Below are positions 6,405 through 13,933 of a stretch of 33,787 bases of DNA, piece by piece. The DNA is from Christensenella sp. UBA4379. GTDB lineage: Bacteria; Bacillota; Clostridia; Christensenellales; Aristaeellaceae. The translations under genes and the position numbers were made by a program. A model generated the notes under the pieces. That model was not told the origin of the DNA. It worked only from the letters and a program-made list of their open reading frames with translations, and ran no database searches. Position 1 is the first letter of the stretch, and each line of letters starts with the position of its first letter. Location of the stretch: NCBI GenBank assembly GCA_002391225.1, contig DGRV01000088.1, forward strand, positions 1 to 33,787, read 5' to 3'.

Positions 6405-7352
6405 TTATTCTGCCACACTTTCCGTCGTTGGACTTGTGTATATTTTATCCCAGCGTTCCGGATGGCTCATCATGTCTTCATCAAATCTGGAAATAATATA
6501 GGATGGACACTGAATGTCACCGTCCTCGGTCCAAGTGCCTTCATGGTAACGATAGCAAATATTCGCGGGCAGCGTCTGATCATAGTTGGACAACACCCAC
6601 CGCCCGTCTCCCTGTTCCCAGCTCCCGTCCATATACTTCCAAACCGGATCAGCCTTAAACGATGCTTGGAGCCACAAATTATAGGAATCTTTTTCCCAGC
6701 ACATTCCGCGGAACGCCTCCGAGAAAACGGGCATAAAAGAATCTACCGGCGCATTCGTATCTGTCCGGTAAATAGTTATTTTGGCCCTGTCCCGGAATGA
6801 TCCATTCATCCTTCCCGTCGACAGAACAGCATAAAATTTACCGTCAAAGCTGTACGTTTTATCCACCGTATAGGAACCCCAGAATAACGGCTTGAGGCGA
6901 CCGTCCATTCTGGTGATCTCTCCAGCAGTCGTATGGATCGCGTTTTCCCCGCTGCGAAGGGTCACCCAAAGATGATCCCGACAGCCTGAAAGCGCTTTCA
7001 GCGACGCGTCAATCGAAGAAACCGGAATGGTAACATGTGTGAGAAAATACAAATTGCTGAATGTTTTTTCGCCAACGCTTTCCAGACCTTCAGGGAACGA
7101 AATACTCAGGGTAGAAAAACGGGCGTACCAAAAAGAATCGCTTCCAATATCTCTGACCCGGTGTCCGTCTATCTCTTCCGGCACAGACACTTTCCAGTTT
7201 TTTCCACTGTAGAATACCAGCCCGCACTCACCATTATAATACAGCGCATAAGAGAAATCTCCCCACGTTCCAAACTCCTCATTAGCCCCTGCCGGAAACA
7301 GGAAAAACACACACAGCAACATCGCCAGCGCCGAAAAAACAAACCGTTTCAT
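6405..7352 (-). CDS. Secreted protein with leucine-rich-repeat (BspA-like) segment
   Basis: A Sec signal peptide (MKRFVFSALAMLLCVFFLFPAGA) precedes a mature part that starts YALYYNGECGLVFYSG. It contains VSVPEEIDGHRVRDIG and LSISFPEGLESVGEKTFSN, two copies of the pattern seen in BspA-like LRR_5 proteins (I-P-x-x-I-x-G-x-x-V, L-x-x-I-x-F-P-x-G-L-x-x-I). The remainder (about 150-315) is rich in Trp and Tyr and I cannot assign it. There is no LPXTG sorting signal. The frame is open to a TTG at 7364, but GGGGG five bases before the ATG at 7352 and the start of the signal peptide fix the start. It follows the P1 peptidase gene by 28 bases. Confidence 0.75.
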   Translation of the reverse strand: MKRFVFSALAMLLCVFFLFPAGANEEFGTWGDFSYALYYNGECGLVFYSGKNWKVSVPEEIDGHRVRDIGSDSFWYARFSTLSISFPEGLESVGEKTFSNLYFLTHVTIPVSSIDASLKALSGCRDHLWVTLRSGENAIHTTAGEITRMDGRLKPLFWGSYTVDKTYSFDGKFYAVLSTGRMNGSFRDRAKITIYRTDTNAPVDSFMPVFSEAFRGMCWEKDSYNLWLQASFKADPVWKYMDGSWEQGDGRWVLSNYDQTLPANICYRYHEGTWTEDGDIQCPSYIISRFDEDMMSHPERWDKIYTSPTTESVAE

Positions 7353-7380
7353 ATTTTCCCCCAAACTTTCTTTCCAGATT

Positions 7381-8415
7381 TCACTTCTGATTTCTCCAAA
7401 GTTCCCGGAGCCCCCTCCTCACCTTCCCGGAATACCCCGTCACCGTTTCTCCGGCGGCCAGGGAATCGAGGATCGCTTCCTCCGCGCACTCGGCGGCGGC
7501 GCGGAAGGCGGCGTCCATCATGTCCTCGTTCAGGCGCAGGCAGGGCTGGACGAAGGAGGCGTCCTCCCGGGGGATCCGGTTGGCGGTGGAAAAGCCCAGG
7601 AAGACCTCCCCGCTGCCGTGGCCGATGAACGAGCCCAGGCGGATCAGGCCGACGGCGCAGCGCTTGAGGATCCGGCGCAGCTGCCGGTCCGTCGCCGGCA
7701 GGTCCGTCGCCAGGATCAGGATGCAGGAGCCCTTGTCCGGCAGGTCTTCGGAAAGACGGCGTTCAATCTCCCGGCCGGTCTCTTCCCCGCCGATCCGCAG
7801 GTCATGGAGCCGGCCGTGGTTGGTCAGGGCCAGGACGCCCACGGTGTAGGCCTGCCCGTCCCTCCGGATGACCCGGGAAGCGCTGCCGATGCCGCCCTTG
7901 AGTCCGTGGCAGGTCATCCCCCGGCCCGCGCCGACGGCCCCGACGGGGAAGTCCGCCTTCGCGTCCCGGAAGGCGGAAAAAACCTCCTTTTCCCCGATTA
8001 CCCGGTCTTCGATGTCGTTGAGGGAGGCGTCGTTGCATTCGCAGACGACGGGGTTCAGGGTACGGACGGAGACGCCCTTCTCCTTTTCCCGCCCGATCAC
8101 CCAGGATACCAGCGCATCGTGCACCTTGCCCACGTTCAGCGTGTTGGTCAGGGCGATGGGCGTTTCCAGCTGGCCCAGCTCGTCGATCTGCATGAGCCCT
8201 AAGCTTTTGCCAAAGCCGTTCAGCACATAGCAGGCGCAGGGGAGCTTCCTTTCAAACGGATCGTCCGCGCAGGGCAGGACCACCGTCACCCCGGTCTGGT
8301 GCCGCTCATTGATCACCGTACAGTGGCCGACGCTTACCCCCGGCACGTCGCTGATCCTGCGCAGGGGCCCGCTCTCCATTTCGCCTACGGGGAGGTTCAG
8401 ATCTATAAAACGCAT
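7381..8415 (-). CDS. P1 family peptidase (DmpA/BapA-like, family S58)
   Basis: This is an Ntn-fold aminopeptidase/beta-peptidase that matures by self-cleavage. ISDVPGVSVGHCTV near the N-terminus, TNTLNVGKVHDALVSW, GLKGGIGSASRV and LTNHGRLHDLRIGG are family blocks. The expected autocleavage site before the nucleophile is Gly229-Ser230 in DKGSCILILATDLP, giving an alpha chain of about 229 and a beta chain of about 115 residues. The length (344) fits the family (about 320-375). AGAGGG lies five bases before the ATG. No signal peptide is visible, so it acts in the cytoplasm, perhaps on unusual N-terminal or D-residue peptides; the substrate is not predictable. Confidence 0.88.
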   Translation of the reverse strand: MRFIDLNLPVGEMESGPLRRISDVPGVSVGHCTVINERHQTGVTVVLPCADDPFERKLPCACYVLNGFGKSLGLMQIDELGQLETPIALTNTLNVGKVHDALVSWVIGREKEKGVSVRTLNPVVCECNDASLNDIEDRVIGEKEVFSAFRDAKADFPVGAVGAGRGMTCHGLKGGIGSASRVIRRDGQAYTVGVLALTNHGRLHDLRIGGEETGREIERRLSEDLPDKGSCILILATDLPATDRQLRRILKRCAVGLIRLGSFIGHGSGEVFLGFSTANRIPREDASFVQPCLRLNEDMMDAAFRAAAECAEEAILDSLAAGETVTGYSGKVRRGLRELWRNQK

Positions 8416-8502
8416 AAAATCCCTCTTTTTGGTGATTATTCGCCAAATCGACAGAAAAATGCCCGCATATGGCGATTTATCATGGGTATAAAGCGCTATT
8501 TT

Positions 8503-8512
8503 CCGCCAGACA
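8503..8512. repeat. Left copy of short inverted repeat flanking the ATPase gene
   Basis: CCGCCAGACA lies four bases beyond the stop codon of the ATPase gene. Its exact inverse, TGTCTGGCGG, lies at 9978-9987 just upstream of the same gene. Confidence 0.4.
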
Positions 8513-8515
8513 GGA

Positions 8516-9931
8516 TCAGATGCTGAACAGGTCGTCGCCTGTCAGCAGATTCTGCGCGACATGATTATACTTTCCCGGTTGAATGCCGTTCGCACTGATC
8601 AGGGTCAGATGAACCGCTTTTTTGGGCTGGACCTCCTGGATGAAGACGCTGAGACGGCGCTGCAGCTGATCATAGTCTTCCTTGGATAATACGTAGGGTT
8701 CATCCGTACACTTCATTTCACACAGATGGATGACGCCGTCTTTCCTGTCAATCAGCAAATCGACCTGCGCCTGCAACCCCGGCAAAGCGCTTTGCCAGCC
8801 GTATTCCCGGGTTTCCACCCCGCTGATGCCCAGCGCGTATTTCAGCTGCCGGATGTGATGCAGACAAACCATCTCAAATGCATTTCCCCGCCACGCATAA
8901 TAAGAGGGGGACCGATAGTACTGCATCCAGGAAGAAACTTCCCTTTTCTGAAGAAACCGCAGGGCAAACAGCGTAAACGGATCCATCAGCTGGTACATCG
9001 TCTCATTTTTTCCGGGATACCTGGTGTATTTACGTATAAAGCCGCTCTGTTCAAGCTCCAGCAGGTTTTTCGTCAGTACGGACCCCCCGCCCACGGCCGG
9101 AATCTCCGTCAGCGCTTTTCTGGTTAATCCGCTTTTTGACGCAGACAGCGCTTCCAGAATCAAAAGATGCTTTTCCGGCTTTTTAAACAGGGACCGGATC
9201 AGATTATCATACTCATGATACAGATCCCCATATGGTTTCATGCAGAGTTCGTCCACATTCTGAATCAGGCTGAAGCGTTCATCCATCAGGTTCAGATAAT
9301 AAGGAATCCCCCCGAAGATCATATAGTATTCGATCAGCTGATCCCTGGGCAGAAGAATGCCGTTATGCCGAAGCAGCTCTTCACATTCCAGCAGAGAAAA
9401 AGGCATCAGATGAATTTGCCTGGTAATTCGGTTATAGAAACCTCCGTGATCATTCAGCAAATGGTTGATCATCCAGGACGTAGCAGAACCGCACACGATC
9501 AGCAGAAGATCCTCCTGGGAAGAACCCCAGCTGTTCCAGAAATAATCCAGCGCGCTTTTAAAATCCGATTTCGGGGTATCCATCCACGGTAATTCATCCA
9601 AAAAAACCACTTTTTTCCCGCTGGTCGGTTCCCGGTATACGTTTTCCCGTAAAAGACACTGCCGCAGCCGGGAAAAAGCTTCAAACCAGTCTTTGGGAAC
9701 CGCCGTGTTCGGATCGCCAGAAAGCATCAGGCTTTCGTGGAAGGCGCGCAGCTGCCCCTGCATCTTTTGCGAAGACAAACCGGTGGTGTAAAAGGCAAAT
9801 TTGGAACGGAAGAATTCCTTGATCAGAAACGTCTTCCCTACCCGCCGCCTGCCAAGCACCGCCACAAACTGCGGCCGGTCCGCTGCCAGGCAGCGAGCCA
9901 GTATTTCTTTTTCTCTTTCTCTGCCGATCAT
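8516..9931 (-). CDS. AAA ATPase with DUF234-type, PD-(D/E)XK-like C-terminal domain
   Basis: The N-terminal two thirds is an ATPase_2-type STAND/AAA NTPase with Walker A GRRRVGKT (about residues 29-36) and Walker B VVFLDELPW (about 110-118), followed by a winged-helix-like part (SGLTRKALTEIPAVGGGSVLTKNLLELEQSGFI, spanning about 269-301). The C-terminal part has GNAFE (Glu355), QVDLLID (Asp393) and CEMKC (Glu407, Lys409), the E...D...ExK layout of PD-(D/E)XK nucleases, as expected for DUF234-type proteins. The cellular role of these ATPases is unknown. A GTG at 9937 and an ATG at 9931 both follow GGAGG, at 4 and 10 bases; I chose the ATG. The gene is framed by short inverted CCGCCAGACA repeats, and its composition is less GC-rich than the neighbouring P1 peptidase gene. 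Confidence 0.85.
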   Translation of the reverse strand: MIGREREKEILARCLAADRPQFVAVLGRRRVGKTFLIKEFFRSKFAFYTTGLSSQKMQGQLRAFHESLMLSGDPNTAVPKDWFEAFSRLRQCLLRENVYREPTSGKKVVFLDELPWMDTPKSDFKSALDYFWNSWGSSQEDLLLIVCGSATSWMINHLLNDHGGFYNRITRQIHLMPFSLLECEELLRHNGILLPRDQLIEYYMIFGGIPYYLNLMDERFSLIQNVDELCMKPYGDLYHEYDNLIRSLFKKPEKHLLILEALSASKSGLTRKALTEIPAVGGGSVLTKNLLELEQSGFIRKYTRYPGKNETMYQLMDPFTLFALRFLQKREVSSWMQYYRSPSYYAWRGNAFEMVCLHHIRQLKYALGISGVETREYGWQSALPGLQAQVDLLIDRKDGVIHLCEMKCTDEPYVLSKEDYDQLQRRLSVFIQEVQPKKAVHLTLISANGIQPGKYNHVAQNLLTGDDLFSI

Positions 9932-9946
9932 ACTCACGGATCCTCC

Positions 9947-9992
9947 ATAAACCGCCAGAAAGCACCTTTTTTGCTGTTGTCTGGCGGTTTAT
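9947..9992. repeat. 13-bp inverted repeat at the 5' end of the ATPase gene
   Basis: ATAAACCGCCAGA (9947-9959) and TCTGGCGGTTTAT (9980-9992) form a perfect 13-bp inverted repeat with a 20-base spacer. A third copy of AAACCGCCAG follows near 10013. The inner arm is next to the GGAGG of the ATPase gene, so the structure could be an operator or an mRNA hairpin controlling it. Confidence 0.55.
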
Positions 9993-10058
9993 CCCATATC
10001 AAACACAATAAAAACCGCCAGCAGCATGATAACACAAAATCATCAAACTGACAAGCGG

Positions 10059-10109
10059 CTTTTAATGGATTTGCTCGGCGCACACTTTTAATGGATTTGC
10101 TTGGCGCAC
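10059..10109. repeat. Two tandem 26-bp repeats downstream of the ECF transporter gene
   Basis: CTTTTAATGGATTTGCT followed by (C/T)GGCGCAC occurs twice with a 26-base period (10059-10083 and 10085-10109) and one mismatch. It lies between the ECF gene stop and the ATPase promoter region. No function can be assigned. Confidence 0.5.
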
Positions 10110-10140
10110 GTCTCCGTGTCCTCGCCTGTTTCTTTCAGCC

Positions 10141-10704
10141 TTACCCCCTGAGCTTCTCCCATACCCCGGCGGAACGCAGGGCCGGGCGCAGGGCGTGGTA
10201 GAACACCGGGGCGGCGACCACGGCGACAGCGGCGTTGATCAGGGACGGGACCAGCTTGGCGACCATCGTCGCGCCGACGGCGTCCATCGGGTAGCCGTAC
10301 ACAAAGCACTGATAGATGAAGGTCTTGAGCATGTACAGCGCCACGTAGGTCAGGGCCCCGCAGACCGACGCCAGGATCACCCGGACCAGGTTTTCCTCCT
10401 GATCCCGCCTGTGCATCAGCACCCCGCAGACGAAGGCCATGGCGAACTTGGAAACAAAGGTAATCAGCACGTTGATAAAATCATACCCCCCGGCCAGGGC
10501 GTCGTACAGGGCGGAGCCCAGGCCGGCCGCCAGCCCGCCCCACCAGGGGCCCAGCAGCATGCCGGAAAGCAGGCAGACAGCGTTGGCAAAATGCACCTTG
10601 CTCCCCAGCAGGGGAAAGCGGAACAGCGTCACCACGTAGACCATCGCGGCCATGACGCCCACAAACGTCAGCACATAGGCGTTTACACTCTTTTTTTTCA
10701 TCAT
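10141..10704 (-). CDS. ECF transporter S component (substrate-binding membrane subunit)
   Basis: The 187-residue protein has about six hydrophobic segments and the S-component hallmarks: an N-terminal KKKSVNAYVLTFVGVMAAMVYV helix, FRFPLLGSKVHFANAVCLLSGMLLGPWWGGLAAGLGSALYDALAG (spanning about 26-70), and conserved small residues for contact with EcfT. It captures a vitamin or related compound and works with a shared EcfAAT module encoded elsewhere. A strong GGAGGAGGG lies five bases before ATG 10704; the open frame further upstream is not used. The gene is divergent from a MocR-type regulator. That pairing is known for pyridoxine (PdxU-type) and other vitamin transporters, so vitamin B6 is my best but unproven guess. 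Confidence 0.85.
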   Translation of the reverse strand: MMKKKSVNAYVLTFVGVMAAMVYVVTLFRFPLLGSKVHFANAVCLLSGMLLGPWWGGLAAGLGSALYDALAGGYDFINVLITFVSKFAMAFVCGVLMHRRDQEENLVRVILASVCGALTYVALYMLKTFIYQCFVYGYPMDAVGATMVAKLVPSLINAAVAVVAAPVFYHALRPALRSAGVWEKLRG

Positions 10705-10770
10705 CGGAACCCTCCTCCCGCCCTGGGGCAAAAAGCCCTTGCTAAAGCGTTGGGAAGAGTGTATCATCAA

Positions 10771-10794
10771 TCTGGATATAATAAAATATCCAGA
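10771..10794. promoter_or_regulatory. Palindromic operator containing a TATAAT box between divergent genes
   Basis: TCTGGATAT (10771-10779) and ATATCCAGA (10786-10794) are a perfect inverted repeat with a 6-base spacer. TATAAT at 10777-10782 overlaps it on the plus strand and could be the -10 box of the MocR gene, with no good -35. Binding here would control the regulator gene and perhaps the divergent transporter gene. Confidence 0.5.
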
Positions 10795-10817
10795 ACAGGA
10801 GAAAAACATAAGACCAG

Positions 10818-11885
10818 ATGAACAACAACCATCAACCGGCCTATCTGCAACTGTACGAAGAGCTCCGGCAGAAAATCCTCTCCGGAGCCTGGCCCCACGG
10901 AACCAAGGCCCCCTCCAAGCGGGAAACCGCCGGGCAGGCGGGGGTCAGCGTAATCACGGCGGAGCACGCCTACGCCCTGCTGTGCGAGGAGGGCTATCTG
11001 GAAGCCCGCGAACGCAGCGGCTATTTCGTCCTGTACCGGCAGGACGGGGGATATTACGCCCCGGCCCCGGCCGTCCACGCCCCGCTCGCTCCTCTGCCCC
11101 CGCCGCCCCGGGAGGCCTTTCCCTTTTCCGTGCTGGCCAAAACGATGCGCAAGGTCCTGGGGGAACGGGGAGAAGCCCTGCTGGTCAAGGCCCCGGGCGA
11201 AGGAGTACCCGCCTTAAGAGAGGCCGTCGCCCGGTATCTGGTGCGCAGCCGCGGCCTGTCCGTCCTGCCGGAGCAGGTCTTCATCGGCTCCGGCGCGGAA
11301 TACCTCTACGGGCTGATCGTCCGCCTGCTGGGGCGGGAACGGGTATACGCGGCGGAGGATCCTTCTTATGAAAAGATCGCCCAGGTCTACCAGGCCGAGG
11401 GCGTCCGGTGCGAGCTGCTCCGGCTGGGAAAAAACGGTATTCATTCCGCCGACCTGTGGCGGACCGGGGCCTCCGTCCTGCACGTGACGCCCTATCACTC
11501 CTTCCCCTCCGGCGTCTCGGCAGACGCCTCCAAGCGGCGCGAATACGTCCGCTGGGCGGAAGCGCCGGACCGGTATCTGGTGGAGGACGACTTTTACTCC
11601 GAGTTCTCCCTCTCCGGCAAGCCGACGGAAACCCTGTTTTCCCTCTCCGGGGGGCAAAAGGCCCTTTACGTCAACACCTTTTCCCAGACGATCGCCCCAT
11701 CCATGCGGGCCGGCTACCTGGTGCTGCCGGAGGCCCTGCTGCCGCTGTACAAAAAAAGGGCAGGCTTTTATTCCTGCCCGGTGCCGACCTTTGAACAGTA
11801 TGTACTGGCGGAGCTCCTCGATTCCGGCAGCTTCGAGCGCCACATCAACCGGGTGCGGCGCCGGCTGAGGGCCGGGAGGGAGTAA
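10818..11885 (+). CDS. MocR-type GntR regulator with truncated aminotransferase-like domain
   Basis: Residues 1-75 form a GntR winged helix (PAYLQLYEELRQKILSG, SKRETAGQAGVSVITAEHAYALLCEEGYL). Residues 100-355 are an aminotransferase class I-like domain, the MocR/PdxR/GabR arrangement in which PLP or a related ligand is sensed. The usual PLP-binding Lys of the S-K-T motif is replaced: the sequence reads NTFSQTIAPSMRAGYLVLP with Gln290. The protein also stops at 355 residues (usual length about 450-490), inside the block that normally continues ...RHIRRMRxxYRxRRD, so the small C-terminal subdomain is missing. It is convergent with the next gene with no gap. It probably controls the divergent ECF transporter, but may be altered or decaying. 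Confidence 0.8.
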   Translation: MNNNHQPAYLQLYEELRQKILSGAWPHGTKAPSKRETAGQAGVSVITAEHAYALLCEEGYLEARERSGYFVLYRQDGGYYAPAPAVHAPLAPLPPPPREAFPFSVLAKTMRKVLGERGEALLVKAPGEGVPALREAVARYLVRSRGLSVLPEQVFIGSGAEYLYGLIVRLLGRERVYAAEDPSYEKIAQVYQAEGVRCELLRLGKNGIHSADLWRTGASVLHVTPYHSFPSGVSADASKRREYVRWAEAPDRYLVEDDFYSEFSLSGKPTETLFSLSGGQKALYVNTFSQTIAPSMRAGYLVLPEALLPLYKKRAGFYSCPVPTFEQYVLAELLDSGSFERHINRVRRRLRAGRE

Positions 11886-13730
11886 TCAAAAAGTATGTAA
11901 TAGCCACCGGAACCCGTTCGCCGGAACGTTCACCGTTCCCGCCGGGACGGTTTCGCCGGTCATCAGGTCCAGATAGGTTTTGTCGTCCCGCAGCCAGGCG
12001 TTCTTCCCCGTTTCGCTGAAGTTGAACAGGGCGATCAGCTGCTCTCCCTGGTAATACCGGCCGACGCCCAGCACCTGGGCGCTGCCGGTGTCGGGCAGCC
12101 ACAGGTCCGCCGCCGTATCGAAAGCGGGGTGGGCGGTCCGCAGCTCCTCCATCCGGCGGATGGCGGCAAAGACCCTGCCCTCCGGGGTACTTTCGTCATA
12201 GCGGCGTCCGGCCTTCTCCCAGTCCAGGCGGCCGCGGTGGAGATAGCGGCTGTCCTCCCGCCGGAGGGGGTCGTCATGGTAGGCGTTGTCATTTTCCTGG
12301 GCGATTTCGTCCCCGCTGTAGAGGACAGGCACGCCGCTCAGGGTAAACATGAAGGCGTGCAGCATCCCGTCCAGGCGGACTGCCAGGTCCATGGCGGCTT
12401 CGTCTCCGCTCTCCCGGGCCGCTTCGATGCCGCACAGGGACGCGGTCGTCCCGCAGAGCCGGGCGTCCCCCAGGCGCGGGTCGTCGTTGTACAGCTCGCC
12501 CCGGGCGGGACTCCCGGGCCATTTGCCGGTCAGGTAGTCGTTCAGGTATTTTTTATGCGGGACCTCCTCCTGGCCGAACTGGCGGAGGAAGCCGTAATCG
12601 AGCCCCCAGCCGATGTCGTCGTGGCAGCGCAAATAGTTGAGGAAGGTGTATTCCTTCGGCAGGGCGAACACCTGGCGCAGCTGGTGTGCAAGCAGGCGCA
12701 CATCCTTCGTGGCGACCGTGTGCCAGACCGTGGCCATGGTCGTGACGTTATACAGCAAATGACATTCCGGCTTTTCCACCGTGCCGAAATAGGGGGCTAC
12801 CTTGCTGGGCTCCATCACGACCTCGCCCAGCAGCAGCGTGCCCGGGCAGACGATCTCGCAGGCCATCCGCATCATCCGCACCAGGGTATGGACCTGACTG
12901 AGGTTCCGGCAGGTCGTGCCCAGGGCCTTCCAGATATAGGGCACGGCGTCCAGGCGGACCACGTCGACGCCGCAGTTGCTCAGGAAGAGCAGGTTGTCCG
13001 TCATCTCGTTGAAAACGACGGGGTTAGCGTAATTGAGGTCCCACTGGTAGGGGTAGAAGGTGGTCATGACCACCTTCCCTGCCTCCTCGCACCAGGTGAA
13101 GTTGCCCGGCGCGGTGGTCGGGAACACCTGTGGCACCGTCTGCTCAAAGGCCGTGGGGATCGTCCAGTCGTCATAGAAGAAATACCGGTCCTGGTATTCC
13201 TTTTCCCCGGCCCGGGCCCGGCGGGCCCACTCGTGGTCCTCGCTGGTATGGTTCATCACAAAATCCATGCACAGGGCGATGCCCTGCTCGTGGGCCTCGT
13301 CCGAAAGGGCCCGAAGGTCCTCGATGGTGCCCAGCTCGGGCTGGACGGTCCTGAAGTCGCTGACGGCGTAGCCCCCGTCGCTGCGGCCCTTGGGGCTTTC
13401 CATCAGGGGCATCAGCTGCAGGTAGTTGACCCCGCAGTCTCGCAGGTAGGGGAGCTTCTCCCGGACGCCCCGCAGGGTCCCTGCGAAGGCGTCCGTATAC
13501 ATCAGCATCCCCACCAGGCGGTGGCCCTTGTACCAGTCCGGGTACTCCTCCCGGGTCCGGTCGATCCGCCGAAGGCTCTCCGGTCGCTGTTCCCAGGCGC
13601 TGTAGAGCATATCGACAAAGGCGTCATACGCTTTCTTATTGTTGTGGTACAGCTCGCTGTACAGCCGTCCGAGCTCCTCCTCATGACGGCGGAAGCGGGC
13701 GGCGAATTCGGCTTGCCAATGCGTCTTCAA
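11886..13730 (-). CDS. Amylosucrase-like GH13 enzyme (sucrose glucosyltransferase or hydrolase)
   Basis: The enzyme belongs to the GH13 amylosucrase/sucrose hydrolase group, which uses sucrose to extend alpha-1,4-glucan or splits it. Numbered from the chosen start, VVRLDAVPYIWKALGTTCRNL holds the nucleophile Asp261, LLLGEVVMEP the acid/base Glu303, and RCHDDIGW the transition-state Asp371/372. The N-terminal helical region (FRRHEEELGRLYSELY) is also typical, and 614 residues fits the family (about 630-650). The frame is open to 13835, but a promoter lies inside that stretch and AGGAGG sits seven bases before the TTG at 13730, so the start is TTG. It is monocistronic and divergent from malic enzyme. 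Amylosucrase and sucrose hydrolase cannot be told apart here. Confidence 0.87.
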   Translation of the reverse strand: MKTHWQAEFAARFRRHEEELGRLYSELYHNNKKAYDAFVDMLYSAWEQRPESLRRIDRTREEYPDWYKGHRLVGMLMYTDAFAGTLRGVREKLPYLRDCGVNYLQLMPLMESPKGRSDGGYAVSDFRTVQPELGTIEDLRALSDEAHEQGIALCMDFVMNHTSEDHEWARRARAGEKEYQDRYFFYDDWTIPTAFEQTVPQVFPTTAPGNFTWCEEAGKVVMTTFYPYQWDLNYANPVVFNEMTDNLLFLSNCGVDVVRLDAVPYIWKALGTTCRNLSQVHTLVRMMRMACEIVCPGTLLLGEVVMEPSKVAPYFGTVEKPECHLLYNVTTMATVWHTVATKDVRLLAHQLRQVFALPKEYTFLNYLRCHDDIGWGLDYGFLRQFGQEEVPHKKYLNDYLTGKWPGSPARGELYNDDPRLGDARLCGTTASLCGIEAARESGDEAAMDLAVRLDGMLHAFMFTLSGVPVLYSGDEIAQENDNAYHDDPLRREDSRYLHRGRLDWEKAGRRYDESTPEGRVFAAIRRMEELRTAHPAFDTAADLWLPDTGSAQVLGVGRYYQGEQLIALFNFSETGKNAWLRDDKTYLDLMTGETVPAGTVNVPANGFRWLLHTF

Positions 13731-13802
13731 AGCTTTTTCCTCCTGTCCCAAATCATCGGTCCGGAGCAGCCGGGCTGCCTGATCTGGTCTTTGTTCCGCT
13801 TC

Positions 13803-13831
13803 ATTATAACATCCGATCCCGCCTCGCGCAA
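13803..13831 (-). promoter_or_regulatory. Promoter of the amylosucrase-like gene
   Basis: On the minus strand TTGCGC (13826-13831), a 17-base spacer and a perfect TATAAT (13803-13808) form a SigA-type promoter about 70 bases before the TTG start. It excludes the longer open frame as the coding start. Confidence 0.65.
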
Positions 13832-13872
13832 CCATGGAAGCGTTCCGTTTTTCCGATCCCCGTCTGTATTTC

Positions 13873-13900
13873 TTGCAATTCTACGAAAAAAAGCTATAAT
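13873..13900 (+). promoter_or_regulatory. Promoter of the malic enzyme gene
   Basis: TTGCAA (13873-13878), a 16-base spacer and TATAAT (13895-13900) lie 33 bases before the GTG start. They stand back to back with the amylosucrase promoter. Confidence 0.65.
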
Positions 13901-13933
13901 AGAAGCGACATCAAGCGAAAAAGGAGAAACGCC

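Noticed and set aside
10088..10309. 73-codon frame overlapping the end of the ECF transporter gene
   Set aside because: It is out of frame with the six-helix S-component protein, and its tail runs into the tandem 26-bp repeats.
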